A stretch of DNA of 64,000 nt, from contig CAWIHK010000002.1 in the NCBI GenBank assembly GCA_963835935.1, positions 806,001 through 870,000 on the forward strand, written 5' to 3'. Position numbers and translations under genes: made by a program. The stretch comes from CAWIHK01 sp963835935 (GTDB lineage Bacteria; Bacteroidota; Ignavibacteria; UBA10030; CAVZMI01). This document shows, in pieces, positions 35,176-44,308 of the stretch (the stretch's first letter is position 1; each line of letters starts with the position of its first letter). The notes beneath the pieces are model-generated. The model had not been told where the DNA came from. It saw only the letters and a list, made by a program, of their open reading frames with translations, and made no database searches.

Positions 35176-35403
35176 ATGGCGAAAAAACAGCAAGGCGATG
35201 AATATGGTCTACCAAGTTTGTCTTTGGTTTTCGGATACATCGCTATCAAGGATCTTCAACGACTCGATGATCGCGTAACCGTTTTGAGCCGCCTCGGCTA
35301 TGGGGCAAACGAAATTGCTACTATATGTGATACTTCCCCAGCAACTGTCCACACATTGCGTTCAGTCGCAAAAAAAACAAAACTTTTTCGGGGGTCTCGA
35401 TGA
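35176..35403 (+). CDS. Small HTH (sigma-70 region 4-like) protein
   Basis: A 75-residue protein. The ATG at 35176 is fixed by AAAGGAGA 5 nt upstream; longer upstream starts have no such signal. A predicted helix-turn-helix spans about 32-66 ('LSRLGYGANEIATICDTSPATVHTLRS'), resembling sigma-70 region 4-type or LuxR-type DNA-binding helices, with basic residues after it. Its stop codon overlaps the next start (ATGA, 35400-35403). It is clearly related to the next protein: both share the order L-D-R/K-V-x-x-L-x-R...I-x-x-x-C-x-x-S-x-x-x-V-x-x-x-R. Probable regulator or antitoxin. Confidence 0.78.
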   Translation: MAKKQQGDEYGLPSLSLVFGYIAIKDLQRLDDRVTVLSRLGYGANEIATICDTSPATVHTLRSVAKKTKLFRGSR

Positions 35404-35615
35404 AAAACGACGACAATGCTATGAAGCTTATGCTGGCTTATCTATGTATTTCAAAGGAGGCTGAGGCTAGTTTAATACGTAAGGTTGAAATTCTAGATCG
35501 ATTCGATCTCTCAGATTTAGATATTTCAACCGTCTGCAATCGTTCGATCCAAGCGGTGCGAAACGCCCGCCACTTACAGAAAAAGGAAATTCATGTCAAA
35601 CCGAAAAAGGCATAG
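35400..35615 (+). CDS. Small HTH protein, paralogue of the preceding one
   Basis: A 71-residue protein translated from the ATGA overlap with the upstream HTH gene. The HTH lies around residues 29-58 ('ILDRFDLSDLDISTVCNRSIQAVRNARH') and the tail is strongly basic (KKEIHVKPKK). The end overlaps the HEPN gene start by 23 nt. Two tandem small DNA-binding paralogues translationally linked to a HEPN protein resemble the antitoxin part of a toxin-antitoxin operon; this is inference. Confidence 0.75.
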   Translation: MKNDDNAMKLMLAYLCISKEAEASLIRKVEILDRFDLSDLDISTVCNRSIQAVRNARHLQKKEIHVKPKKA

Positions 35616-36105
35616 ACGCAGAAGGATCATAAAGATTCCTGCTCCTTATTTTGAGGCCATCGAACTTGGAAATATTTTATTCCCTTCGCTATTTCAACTT
35701 GAAAACGGTTTGAGATTGGCAATTCATAATTTCCTTAAAACATGCTATGGCCCCGATTGGTGGACGGTTTCACTCAAGTTAAAGCTTCCAACCGTGTTTG
35801 AATATGTGGAAGAACAGCAAAAGAAACGAAATGCGATGCCTTGGATCGGTGACTCTTCTCGAGTGTCTCTACTTCCCATTCACCTGGTGACATTGGGGCA
35901 TCTCGAGGAGATAGTCAAAAAATATAGTCCAGATTGCATTCCACAACTATTTCCAACATTGAATTTCTTTCTCGGCCACATGGAAGTCATAAAACGAGTT
36001 CGTAATCTATACTCGCATATGTTTCCATGTATCACACAAGCAGATTGCAGACTTGCACGTAGAGAAATACTTACATTGGCGGCACACATCAACACACGTC
36101 TCTGA
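35593..36105 (+). CDS. Swt1-like HEPN domain protein
   Basis: A 170-residue protein with a very basic N-terminus (RKRHRRRR). The rest follows the pattern of Swt1/Abi-type HEPN domains: 'LFQLENGLRLAIHNFLKTCYGPDWW' at the first helices, 'LVTLGHLEEIVKKY' in the middle, and an RX4H motif R137-N-L-Y-S-H142 near the end, the usual HEPN RNase site. The HTH gene overlaps it by 23 nt, so the three genes are coupled. It could be an RNA-cleaving toxin, with the basic N-terminus contacting nucleic acid. The family assignment rests on these motifs only. Confidence 0.75.
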   Translation: MSNRKRHRRRRIIKIPAPYFEAIELGNILFPSLFQLENGLRLAIHNFLKTCYGPDWWTVSLKLKLPTVFEYVEEQQKKRNAMPWIGDSSRVSLLPIHLVTLGHLEEIVKKYSPDCIPQLFPTLNFFLGHMEVIKRVRNLYSHMFPCITQADCRLARREILTLAAHINTRL

Positions 36106-36238
36106 TGCGTGCGCCTTAAAATATCGCTCACATTTATAGTATACCAACAGCTGCGTGGTGTATAACAACGCGATGAATTTCAATCATCTTCCCTCGAATG
36201 ATAGAGAAAATTATTATAATAGAGAATTCGAATTTTTC

Positions 36239-38620
36239 TCAATGCATCTCAGAGCACACCACATCCTTCGCCCGCGACTCCGGCATCACTTTCAACATCT
36301 TCACTTTTCCGTTCTTTAAAATTCCTTCGACAGTCGTATTGTACGGCGCGTAAAGTTTAAAATGCACATCCCAGTTTTTTGGCCAGGCGGGAAATAAAAT
36401 AATTTTCTTTCCATCCACCTGCATCAGCATTTCCTGCAAACCGATCATACCGGAGCCGCCCCAATTGTGGTCCGGTGTCCAGTCGAATCCCGGCCCCCAG
36501 AAAGCCGGAAAGCGCAAATTTCCATCTTTCAATTTTTTCATGGTTAAGTCTGCTGCGTCATCGGTCAATCCCAAACGCGCAGCAAAAATATTATCCTGCT
36601 TCCAGCCGACATAGCTTCTGAATTTAATTGCATCGGAATCATACTTCCATGTGTTGACCGCAGTATCGAGTCCGGGTTTTCCAATTCCATAAATTCCCCA
36701 AGGGAAAACCGTGTACAACATCATCGGCTCGGTGTTGTTTATGCGCTCCCACGATTTTGCAGGTGCGATGGTCGTATGTCCGTCGCACTCACGGAAATTA
36801 ATCGGCGGTATCCGGCCGAGCATTGTTTTCCATTCTTTTCGATGATCTTCCGGAATATATCGATCCGGCAATTCGAGTACGCGGCTCAAGATCGTTCGTA
36901 ATGCGGCAATCGTAGAAGTTGAATTGTACGCCATCTTATATGTTTCACCTGCCGAACCGGGGTAAAAAATCAAACATCCTTTTTCATCAAATTTATTTAT
37001 TCCACGCTGTGCCGCCAGATACTGATAATGCTCGTTGAAAAAAGTAAGGCAGCTTTCGATCAGCGGCATGTATTCGGTGATATCATTACTATTATAACGC
37101 TCCGTTTCCAAAATTATAAAACAAAATTCAAGGACTGTATCCCACGTGTATTCAAGCCACGCATTGTACTCAACTCCGGGGTTGTAGCCGGGTGGACGAC
37201 CCCAACTATATTCAGCGGTATTTGGAAGTCCGAAGTTTTCCATTTGTTCCGTGAAGCAAGCGCCCTTGTGTCCCCAGTACGTCTCACTGCGCAGTTCCGC
37301 ATTGCGTACGATGCGTTTATAAAAATCGAATTGCGCTTTCATCATGTCGAAGTCGCCGTTTTTCAACATCGGAAAATAAACCAATCGTTGATTTTGCGCT
37401 GTGTGAATTCCACCTCCCCAATTCCGGTAGTCGGGTGTAAAATGTTTCGATGTATCTACAAACACCGGATCGTATGTAAATTGGCCTCCATTGAATTTTG
37501 TCGGATACTCACCGAACGCATTACACGCGAGCATGTATCGGAACAGCTGGTAATTCCTTCCGGTTTGCCAAATGCTCGACGACGTGTTTACTGAATCGGG
37601 ATTAATAAAGATGAAGCCGCGGTTCCAGAATTTTTCCCACCACGCTTGAGTATTGGTGAGTGCTTTCTTCTCGCCGACACGTGCTTCACCAATCACTTCA
37701 TTCAATTTATTTTGCCAGGCAGTCAGAGAATCATATTGACCGGTGTGCAGGTAAATCTTCAGCGAATGTTTTATCGCAGGAACTTTGCTCTGAAGCGCCC
37801 ATCCCGAAAAATCGGTATCGATATAACGCCCTGATGTAGTTCCCGCTTGAATCATGTTCGAGCCTTCCATGAATCCGCCGAATGTGAGATAACGAAGCGG
37901 ATTGTAAAACTTCGATTCGATTGAATCGAGCCCTTGTTGTTTTAATGTGTATTCGAAAACAGTTTTTTCATGATTGCGATGATAGAATAGAATTCCGGAA
38001 TTCTGAAATGAAATATCATCATGATATGTGATTGGATGAGCGATCGGACCCCACTTATATGAATTCGCAAAACTCTCTCCATCGCGCTGTGTCAAATCTT
38101 TATCGCGCCAGCTTTCAAATACAGCCCGTGTACTCAGAGGTTTATTGCTCGTGACATCAACATGTATCACCGGACGTTCCACATCTACCCAAATAGTAAC
38201 TTGAGCTGAGTAACCGGAATCCGAACCCGAAACTTTCACACACCCTTCATTCAAAACTAATTCCTGTTTGAAGCCGGAACCATTAAGCGGATTTGGACTA
38301 AGCCTTACTCGCACTCTTCCCAATTTCATGAAACCATTATTCTCATCGAACGAACCGCTGCGCGAGAGGTAGAAAAGCAGATCGCCATTTTCTACCCAAA
38401 CATTTAATCCAATATCGTGTCCGCCGCATGGCATCGATTCGGAAGAGTTTTTACTTTGGGTGGTCCAGACAACATTATACCGATCGAGTTCGGGGTTCGA
38501 TACACTCACCACATCGGCAGGTTGTGCAAGACAATGAAGAGACATTTCAATAATTATACTCATGAAAATAAAAAATTGGAGGAAAATAATTCTTGAAAAA
38601 ACCCTTTTAAAATTTCGCAT
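36239..38620 (-). CDS. Secreted DUF5703-type glycoside hydrolase-like protein
   Basis: About 793 residues. The ATG at 38620 is chosen; a GTG at 38632 is also in frame. A signal peptide ends near C-L-A-Q. Residues about 35-290 form a beta-sandwich N-terminal domain ('YNVVWTTQSKNSSESMPCGGHDIGLNVWVE' is the DUF5703 start). Residues about 330-700 look like an (alpha/alpha)6 barrel similar to GH65/GH95-type enzymes, and the C-terminal strands close the protein. Acidic residues in 'SETYWGHKGACFTEQMENFG' and 'WTPDHNWGGSGMIGLQEM' could be catalytic. It probably acts on plant or microbial polysaccharide in the periplasm; the substrate is unknown. Confidence 0.82.
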   Translation of the reverse strand: MRNFKRVFSRIIFLQFFIFMSIIIEMSLHCLAQPADVVSVSNPELDRYNVVWTTQSKNSSESMPCGGHDIGLNVWVENGDLLFYLSRSGSFDENNGFMKLGRVRVRLSPNPLNGSGFKQELVLNEGCVKVSGSDSGYSAQVTIWVDVERPVIHVDVTSNKPLSTRAVFESWRDKDLTQRDGESFANSYKWGPIAHPITYHDDISFQNSGILFYHRNHEKTVFEYTLKQQGLDSIESKFYNPLRYLTFGGFMEGSNMIQAGTTSGRYIDTDFSGWALQSKVPAIKHSLKIYLHTGQYDSLTAWQNKLNEVIGEARVGEKKALTNTQAWWEKFWNRGFIFINPDSVNTSSSIWQTGRNYQLFRYMLACNAFGEYPTKFNGGQFTYDPVFVDTSKHFTPDYRNWGGGIHTAQNQRLVYFPMLKNGDFDMMKAQFDFYKRIVRNAELRSETYWGHKGACFTEQMENFGLPNTAEYSWGRPPGYNPGVEYNAWLEYTWDTVLEFCFIILETERYNSNDITEYMPLIESCLTFFNEHYQYLAAQRGINKFDEKGCLIFYPGSAGETYKMAYNSTSTIAALRTILSRVLELPDRYIPEDHRKEWKTMLGRIPPINFRECDGHTTIAPAKSWERINNTEPMMLYTVFPWGIYGIGKPGLDTAVNTWKYDSDAIKFRSYVGWKQDNIFAARLGLTDDAADLTMKKLKDGNLRFPAFWGPGFDWTPDHNWGGSGMIGLQEMLMQVDGKKIILFPAWPKNWDVHFKLYAPYNTTVEGILKNGKVKMLKVMPESRAKDVVCSEMH

Positions 38621-38848
38621 GTAAGATGTCACTTTTCTTTTATCGTTAGAATATTGTCTGATTGAATGGTTTATTTAATTCTTAAAGAAAATAGTATGAT
38701 TAATGTGAAAAAACAAGAATGACGAATCTCCAATTCAATCTTGCCGATTAAAATCAAAACTATAAAGATCAAGAAGACCTGGCGCATTTGATAAGAAAAA
38801 ATATTATCTTCGTTTAAATAAAATATTCCAGAATTGAAAGGCCTCAAT

Positions 38849-39130
38849 ATGGTTACTGCGCTTGTTCTCATGAAGGTTGCGAGAGAGAGAGTGAAAGCCG
38901 TCGCACAACAGCTTGCTGATATCCAAGGGATAACCGAAGTCTATTCAGTTGCCGGGCGCTACGATCTGGTGTCTGTCATCCGTGTGAAGGAAAATGAAGA
39001 ACTTGCAACGATCGTTACAGAAAAAATCCGGAAAGTTGAAGGAATTGAGAAATCGGAAACGCTGATTGCATTCAGGGTTTATTCGAAGTTCGATCTGGAG
39101 ATGGCGTTTTCGCTAGGTTCGGAAAAATAA
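38849..39130 (+). CDS. Lrp/AsnC effector-binding (RAM) domain protein
   Basis: A 93-residue stand-alone ligand-binding domain without the DNA-binding HTH. The ATG at 38849 has AAAGG upstream; an in-frame TTG at 38834 is rejected. 'VTALVLMKVARERVKAVAQQLADIQGITEVYSVAGRYDLVSVIRV' and 'IEKSETLIAFRVYSKFDLE' are typical of the AsnC_trans_reg ferredoxin-like fold, which oligomerises and binds amino acids. It may modulate full-length Lrp proteins or act as a small sensor. It is a single gene between two minus-strand secreted-protein genes. Confidence 0.88.
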   Translation: MVTALVLMKVARERVKAVAQQLADIQGITEVYSVAGRYDLVSVIRVKENEELATIVTEKIRKVEGIEKSETLIAFRVYSKFDLEMAFSLGSEK

Positions 39131-39230
39131 CTGTGATCGAAAAAAACGGCCGTTTGATTTCAAACGGCTGGTTGAGATAACTGGTAACAAAAATATTTTC
39201 ACCCAAAAAAATATAATCCTCATTATCTGG

Positions 39231-40199
39231 TTAATTGGATATCTGCCGGAGAGAATCAATAAAACTCGTACTCACCCAATAGAGTTTAGACCCGGGAGAA
39301 GGGACATTGGGAGCATACCTGATCGTATATATAAAATATTTACCATCGGGCGTTACATAAGGATATATATCCGAATTTACGGTATTGATTGGGATCCCCA
39401 CATCAAGAGGAGAACTCCATGTTCCATCTCTTTTTTTAAATGTGATATAAAAATTATTCCCGCCTTCTTTTGCAGTTCTCCACGAATCGAAAATCATATA
39501 ACTTTCATCCCCAGCGATATAAGGACATTCATCCAGGCTACTTGTATTTATACCGCTTCCTAAATTGTTGACCTGATATTTTCCATCGATTATTTTACCA
39601 CAATAAATATCTGTATTTCCATATCCTCCCGGTCTTTCTGAAGAAAAATACAGATCATTGTTTTGAGAAATGCTAACTTCCCATTCGTTTGAGTCGGAGT
39701 TGATTGGAGGATCCATCTTTATTGGTGTTCCCCAGTCATTCCCTTGCTTTGGACAATAATAAATATCACTACCAGCGCCGTTATTTGGGACCCCCGCGAA
39801 ATACAAGGTATGCCCATCATAGGAGATGAATGGAGTACAAATGAATAATTCCGGGAATAATGCCACCGGCTCAGTCCAACGACCATTTATATATCGAGTG
39901 TCCATCAGTGTTGAATAACTCCACGATCCATCTGTCGTGGTAAAAAGAAATTCACTTCCATCCGGCGAAAAGCAGCAACATTGAACATACCAGTCTTTCC
40001 TTGATATAAAATCCGGTGAAAATACAACAGGCGTATTTCCCGGCGGCTGTTGTCCGAAATAATCGATTCCCTGCAAAACAGGAGGTTGTGATGAATCTCC
40101 GGCAGGATTATCCGAAGATTTTTTCGAGCATGAAAATAAAATGAATCCTAGGAAGACAAGAATAAATAATTTCGTGGTCGTAGAGTATAAATGATTCAT
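39231..40199 (-). CDS. Lipoprotein with PD40/WD40-like repeats
   Basis: About 322 residues from the ATG at 40199, which has AAAGGTGAGG upstream. The signal peptide ends in a lipobox (L-F-S-C), so it is a lipoprotein. Repeated 'FSPDGSEFLFTT', 'ISYDGHTLYFAG', 'ISQNNDLYFSSERPGG', 'IAGDESYMIFDS' and 'VTPDGKYFIYT' are PD40 repeats, forming a five- or six-bladed propeller as in TolB or peptidoglycan-associated proteins. No other domain is attached. Function unknown. Confidence 0.85.
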   Translation of the reverse strand: MNHLYSTTTKLFILVFLGFILFSCSKKSSDNPAGDSSQPPVLQGIDYFGQQPPGNTPVVFSPDFISRKDWYVQCCCFSPDGSEFLFTTTDGSWSYSTLMDTRYINGRWTEPVALFPELFICTPFISYDGHTLYFAGVPNNGAGSDIYYCPKQGNDWGTPIKMDPPINSDSNEWEVSISQNNDLYFSSERPGGYGNTDIYCGKIIDGKYQVNNLGSGINTSSLDECPYIAGDESYMIFDSWRTAKEGGNNFYITFKKRDGTWSSPLDVGIPINTVNSDIYPYVTPDGKYFIYTIRYAPNVPSPGSKLYWVSTSFIDSLRQISN

Positions 40200-40508
40200 T
40201 ACCTCACCTTTCATACAATTTATATTAATAATACAAATCTTCCGGTCCATTCTTCATTTTTACTTCATGGTTTGAAGATATCGATCGATAGAAATGAACA
40301 GCTTTACGCTCTATACAATTATTAATAAGAAAAAGAAAATTTATCGACCGGATTTATAAATGTGCACGCCGGAATAGAAATAATTAATGAGTATGAAAGA
40401 GGCGTCGCAACCTCTCGGCAAAATATTATATCAACAAAAATGTATGAACGATATGATTCTGCATCAAAAAAGATTATTTCAGCGCGAACCACTGATGTGA
40501 TGAAATTT
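40200..40508. other. Intergenic region, 309 bp
   Basis: AT-rich spacer between two minus-strand genes. It should hold the promoter of the PD40 lipoprotein gene. No ORF or clear terminator was recognised. Confidence 0.5.
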
Positions 40509-41525
40509 TTATTTCACTAACAGGAGTCGTTTCGTTGCAACGTCGTTCCCTGCCTGGAGCCTGCAAAAGTAAACGCCGCTTGGAAACGAAGCGGCATTCC
40601 ATACTCTGGTGTATACCCCGGGCAACATAATCCCGCGGATTAACGTCGACACTTCGGCGCCTTTGTCGTCAAAAATGCTCATCGTTACAAAAGCTGATGA
40701 ACGAATAGAGAATTGAATGGACGTACTCGGGTTGAACGGATTCGGATAATTCTGACATAGTGAAAAACTTGAAGGTTGTTTCATGATACTACCGACAGAA
40801 GTCGGATCAGCAACCAGCGCAATTGTAGTACCGGGCAGCACAACCATTTTATTCGGAGCAGTGAATCTTGAAACAATTGTATTGCTGTACGTATCCGGCG
40901 GAGGCATCGTATGAATTGGAATACTTTTTTTTGCGGAAATCGTCGCTGCCGCTTGTGTTGCCTCTTCGGGCGACATCGTGTAAATTCCATCCATGCAAAG
41001 AAAAGCATACGCCAGATTTTCACTCGCCAGATCTGCCATTTCAGAAATAAGTCCCGTGTCTCCCGAATGGTAAATTTTTACATCATCAAATTCAACTACA
41101 TACCCGACGCATTCACTTTTCAGATGATAACTATTGTACGCCGGAACGGCTTTGATTTTAATATTGCCGATCGTAAAAGATTGATACACTCCACTCACGA
41201 GCGCTGTCGCGCTTCTGATTACCCGGCATGTTGATTTTTGTGTTACTAGCGACAGGTTATTATGATCAGAATGTTCGTGTGTAATAAGAACGATATCTGC
41301 AGAGTCTGAATAATCGGATTTCGTACCCGCGAATGGATCGATATAAACAATCGAACCATCGAGCGTAGTAATTTTCATCGATGCATGTCCTATATATCTC
41401 ATCGAATCCGCTGCCGGATTATTCAAAAGAATATTTCGATTAGCGCTTGCGATGCCATTACAGAATAGAATTATACATGCCATAAAGAGTAATAGCTGAA
41501 CTACCTGTTTATTCCTTTTTTTCAT
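40509..41525 (-). CDS. Metallo-beta-lactamase-fold hydrolase with T9SS sorting domain
   Basis: About 338 residues, ATG at 41525. Signal peptide, then a UPF0173/UlaG-like MBL domain: 'MRYIGHASMKI', 'IDPFAG', the metal motif H-E-H-S-D-H ('LITHEHSDHNN'), 'AYNSYH', 'YHSGDTG' and a late 'IHTMPPPDTYS'. The last 80 residues are a T9SS sorting domain ('FSLCQNYPNPFNPSTSI', ending 'KRLLLVK'). UlaG-like MBL enzymes are normally cytoplasmic, so a surface-exported version is unusual. Confidence 0.88.
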   Translation of the reverse strand: MKKRNKQVVQLLLFMACIILFCNGIASANRNILLNNPAADSMRYIGHASMKITTLDGSIVYIDPFAGTKSDYSDSADIVLITHEHSDHNNLSLVTQKSTCRVIRSATALVSGVYQSFTIGNIKIKAVPAYNSYHLKSECVGYVVEFDDVKIYHSGDTGLISEMADLASENLAYAFLCMDGIYTMSPEEATQAAATISAKKSIPIHTMPPPDTYSNTIVSRFTAPNKMVVLPGTTIALVADPTSVGSIMKQPSSFSLCQNYPNPFNPSTSIQFSIRSSAFVTMSIFDDKGAEVSTLIRGIMLPGVYTRVWNAASFPSGVYFCRLQAGNDVATKRLLLVK

Positions 41526-41796
41526 GAGAATGTAACCCCCCTTTTGATTGATTGTATTATTCACTAATAGAAAATAGATCTCCCTATTGCTGGGTAATAG
41601 ATAAGAAAAAAGTGATATGTATTCGACCGAACCAATAAGTTCGCACTTCTTATAATATTTTACGATGAATAATCGTGGAAGTGATCGTTAATTAACCGGT
41701 GATGGGTTAGCCGAATTTATTTCTACAGGTGATAATAATATCACCACCTCTGTCGATGTTGCCTTAAATAATCGTAGTTTTTTCAGTATGAACTTA

Positions 41797-43041
41797 TCAA
41801 GAGATGGAATTCATCTGCGTGTTTTGAACAGAACGGGATTGTAAATCTTTCTTAAATTCACGCGGAGTCATACCGGTATATTTTTTAAATGCCGCATTGA
41901 AAACAGATTTTGAGTTGAAGCCGCTTTGGTACAAAATTTCCAGCATCGTTTTTCCGTCTCTGGTCGAAGAGAGCAATAGATTCTTGCATTCTTCAATTCT
42001 ATAGTTGTTGACGAAATCATAAAAGTTTTGATTGAGGGCGACATTCAACACCTGCGACAATATATACGGCGGTATTGCTAATTCTCTAGCGAGATCGGAT
42101 AATGACAATGTCGGTCTTAAATACGGTTTTTTAACCGCCATATAATCCTTTAGTCTATTAACATAAACTTGCTTCTCTTTTTCTGTCAGAAGATTCTTTT
42201 CGTACTTTTTCCGTTCCAGATTCTCATCATAAAATATTTCAGGAAATTTCATACCTTGATAAACAATGGTGTTCGCAACGACAAATAAATTTATTACTGT
42301 GAGCGTCCAAAAGATTTGCGGGTTCATAAATGGCAGATGTAAATAAGAGGTTATGACGTTCGCACTCCAGAAGAACATGAAATCACAAATAATAAATGTG
42401 AGGTAGAAAATATTTTTCCCGACCGATTCTGAAGTCAATGTCTTTATTTTTTTCCTATAAGAATAAAGAATGATCAGCGAAGCGAAGGCATAAGTCATAA
42501 AATGAAGCCATAGGATGATATCTAACGCGGAATGCCATGGAGCCGAATAAGGAAACCAATTCATTAAAAGCATCCTCTTATACTCGATCCCATGGCTTGT
42601 ATAATAGTATGCCATGAGACTCAACGATAGAAAAAATGGGCCGAGGTGAAGAAGATGCCTTCGCTGAAATTTAAAATTTTCCCAGGAGAGAACAACCATA
42701 CTAAAAAACAATGCCGGCCCGATAATAAATTGAAATGAATATCCCAAATTGATAAAGTGGATGATGAAGTTCGGCAAAGATTTCCAATAACCAAGCAAAA
42801 CCGAGTCGATAAGAAAAAGGGACTTTGAGATTAAAAAGAGTGATAAAAAGATATTTTTACGCAATCTTCGTTTTGCGGTAAAAAGAAGAATAAACGCTAA
42901 AAAAATAAATTGTGAAACTGCAACTATTATCAATATATCGTTAATCTGCAAATTCGTAGGCCCCGTTCTTATTGGAATAAATTTTTCTGTAATGCATAAA
43001 CGGCAATAATGGAATTTTATAAAACAAATGGTTAAATTCAA
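41797..43041 (-). CDS. Membrane-bound AraC-family transcriptional regulator
   Basis: Up to 414 residues. The first codon is uncertain: TTG at 43041 gives the longest form, while TTG at 42954 starts right before the first membrane helix. Six or seven membrane helices cover about 33-270 (7TM-7TMR-like), followed by an AraC HTH domain (about 305-405) with 'LSLSDLARELAIPPYILSQVLN', 'FYDFVNNYRIEECKNLL' and the signature 'ILYQSGFNSKSVFNAAFKKYTGMTPREFKK'. It links a membrane or extracellular signal to transcription. It is divergent from the zinc-ribbon protein gene, and the two starts are close. Confidence 0.88.
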   Translation of the reverse strand: MNLTICFIKFHYCRLCITEKFIPIRTGPTNLQINDILIIVAVSQFIFLAFILLFTAKRRLRKNIFLSLFLISKSLFLIDSVLLGYWKSLPNFIIHFINLGYSFQFIIGPALFFSMVVLSWENFKFQRRHLLHLGPFFLSLSLMAYYYTSHGIEYKRMLLMNWFPYSAPWHSALDIILWLHFMTYAFASLIILYSYRKKIKTLTSESVGKNIFYLTFIICDFMFFWSANVITSYLHLPFMNPQIFWTLTVINLFVVANTIVYQGMKFPEIFYDENLERKKYEKNLLTEKEKQVYVNRLKDYMAVKKPYLRPTLSLSDLARELAIPPYILSQVLNVALNQNFYDFVNNYRIEECKNLLLSSTRDGKTMLEILYQSGFNSKSVFNAAFKKYTGMTPREFKKDLQSRSVQNTQMNSIS

Positions 43042-43065
43042 GCAGAATCGTGGAAGGATTATGCT

Positions 43066-43437
43066 ATGTTTTGTCCTAAGTGTAGCACAGAATATGTTGA
43101 AGGGATAACAATATGCACGGATTGCGGCGCTGAACTGGTTGCCACACTACCGGTTGAATCGCACGATGAAATTAAATTTGTCCAAGTCCTTTCAACGTAC
43201 AATCTCGTCGATATTGCGATGATTAAATCTTTGCTTGATTCAGGAGAAATTGAATACACGTTCTTTGGAGAAAATTTTAATCAGACGGAACAACTTGTGC
43301 AGCCTGCAAAATTATTCGTTCGTGAAGATCAGGCCGAGCAAGCCAAGGAAATACTCAAAGACTTTGAGATGCACTACACCGGTTTAAGTTTTGAAAGAAA
43401 CGACTCACCCGATGATGATCCCGGTTCGACAAAGTAA
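43066..43437 (+). CDS. Zinc-ribbon plus DUF2007 protein
   Basis: A 123-residue protein. Four cysteines C3-x2-C6 and C17-x2-C20 form a zinc ribbon, followed by a DUF2007 domain ('FVQVLSTYNLVDIAMIKSLLDSGEIEYTFFGENF', 'LFVREDQAEQAKEILKDF'), a small PII-like signal-transduction fold of unknown ligand. The tail is acidic. GGAAGGA precedes the ATG. Divergent from the AraC gene. Confidence 0.88.
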   Translation: MFCPKCSTEYVEGITICTDCGAELVATLPVESHDEIKFVQVLSTYNLVDIAMIKSLLDSGEIEYTFFGENFNQTEQLVQPAKLFVREDQAEQAKEILKDFEMHYTGLSFERNDSPDDDPGSTK

Positions 43438-43478
43438 CAAATGCCTGCCGGGCAAGGCAGACATTCCAGGTTATCTTA

Positions 43479-44297
43479 TTATTTAACAATATTGACATAC
43501 AGCGTATCGGCATACGCCGATCCAAATACACCCAACCCACCCTGCAACCGATACCGGATATCGTTGACGTCGGTTGACGCCGTATTCATCTGAATGACAT
43601 AATCATAATAATTCTCATCGATCGCTGAAAACGTAATCGAATACTTTCCATAATACCGGAAAAGAAACCATGGAATTCCCGACAGATTCATACCTCTAAG
43701 GCCGGTAAAGTATATTGTCCTGTTTTGCCGGAAGTTATTCTGATTGCTGTTTGAAGTACTATCCTCGATTATTTTTTCGGCATTCACATCCAGACTACGC
43801 AAAGAAATGATATAATCCGCATACGAAAAACTTTCTTCCCATTTTAATATTACCATGCCTTGGTTATAGTGCAGCGAATCGGGAAAATTATCTCGGTTGA
43901 CAATCCATGTCGGCCCCGGGATGATGGTAGAACCGGTAACGACCGGATATCCGGGCGCGATAATTTTTAAGGCATATGTCTGCAGATGCTTAATTATGTT
44001 CGATTGGTGAATCGAATAATATCGTCCGGGCATTGAGGCATCATGCAACAGCGTATCGTCAATTCCATTCCCCGATACTACGACAATCGCATTTCGTATC
44101 GCTGCTTTTGCCTCCGTCCATTCATCATCAATTTTCAAAGTATGCTGAACCATAACGCTGTCGATCGAGCGACCAGCGAAAAGAAATCCGGAGACGACAA
44201 GCTGATCGCTATACTCGCCGGGCGCCGTGGTTTCGGTACATCCAGCAATCAATAGTATTATGAATAGAAGTAGTGCAACAGAAAAAAAATTATTCAT
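43479..44297 (-). CDS. DUF4249 family lipoprotein
   Basis: A 272-residue outer-membrane lipoprotein with the lipobox L-I-A-G-C. It matches the DUF4249 family: 'LVVSGFLFAGRSIDSVMVQHTLKI', 'AIRNAIVVVSGNGIDDTLLHDASMPGRYYS', 'ALKIIAPGYPVVTGSTIIPGPTW' and a beta-rich C-terminus. These are regularly encoded beside TonB-dependent receptors, and this one starts 11 nt after the receptor gene with AAAGGAGGA before the ATG. It probably works as a surface partner in uptake of an unknown ligand. Confidence 0.9.
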   Translation of the reverse strand: MNNFFSVALLLFIILLIAGCTETTAPGEYSDQLVVSGFLFAGRSIDSVMVQHTLKIDDEWTEAKAAIRNAIVVVSGNGIDDTLLHDASMPGRYYSIHQSNIIKHLQTYALKIIAPGYPVVTGSTIIPGPTWIVNRDNFPDSLHYNQGMVILKWEESFSYADYIISLRSLDVNAEKIIEDSTSNSNQNNFRQNRTIYFTGLRGMNLSGIPWFLFRYYGKYSITFSAIDENYYDYVIQMNTASTDVNDIRYRLQGGLGVFGSAYADTLYVNIVK

Positions 44298-44308
44298 GAT
44301 GTCCTCCT

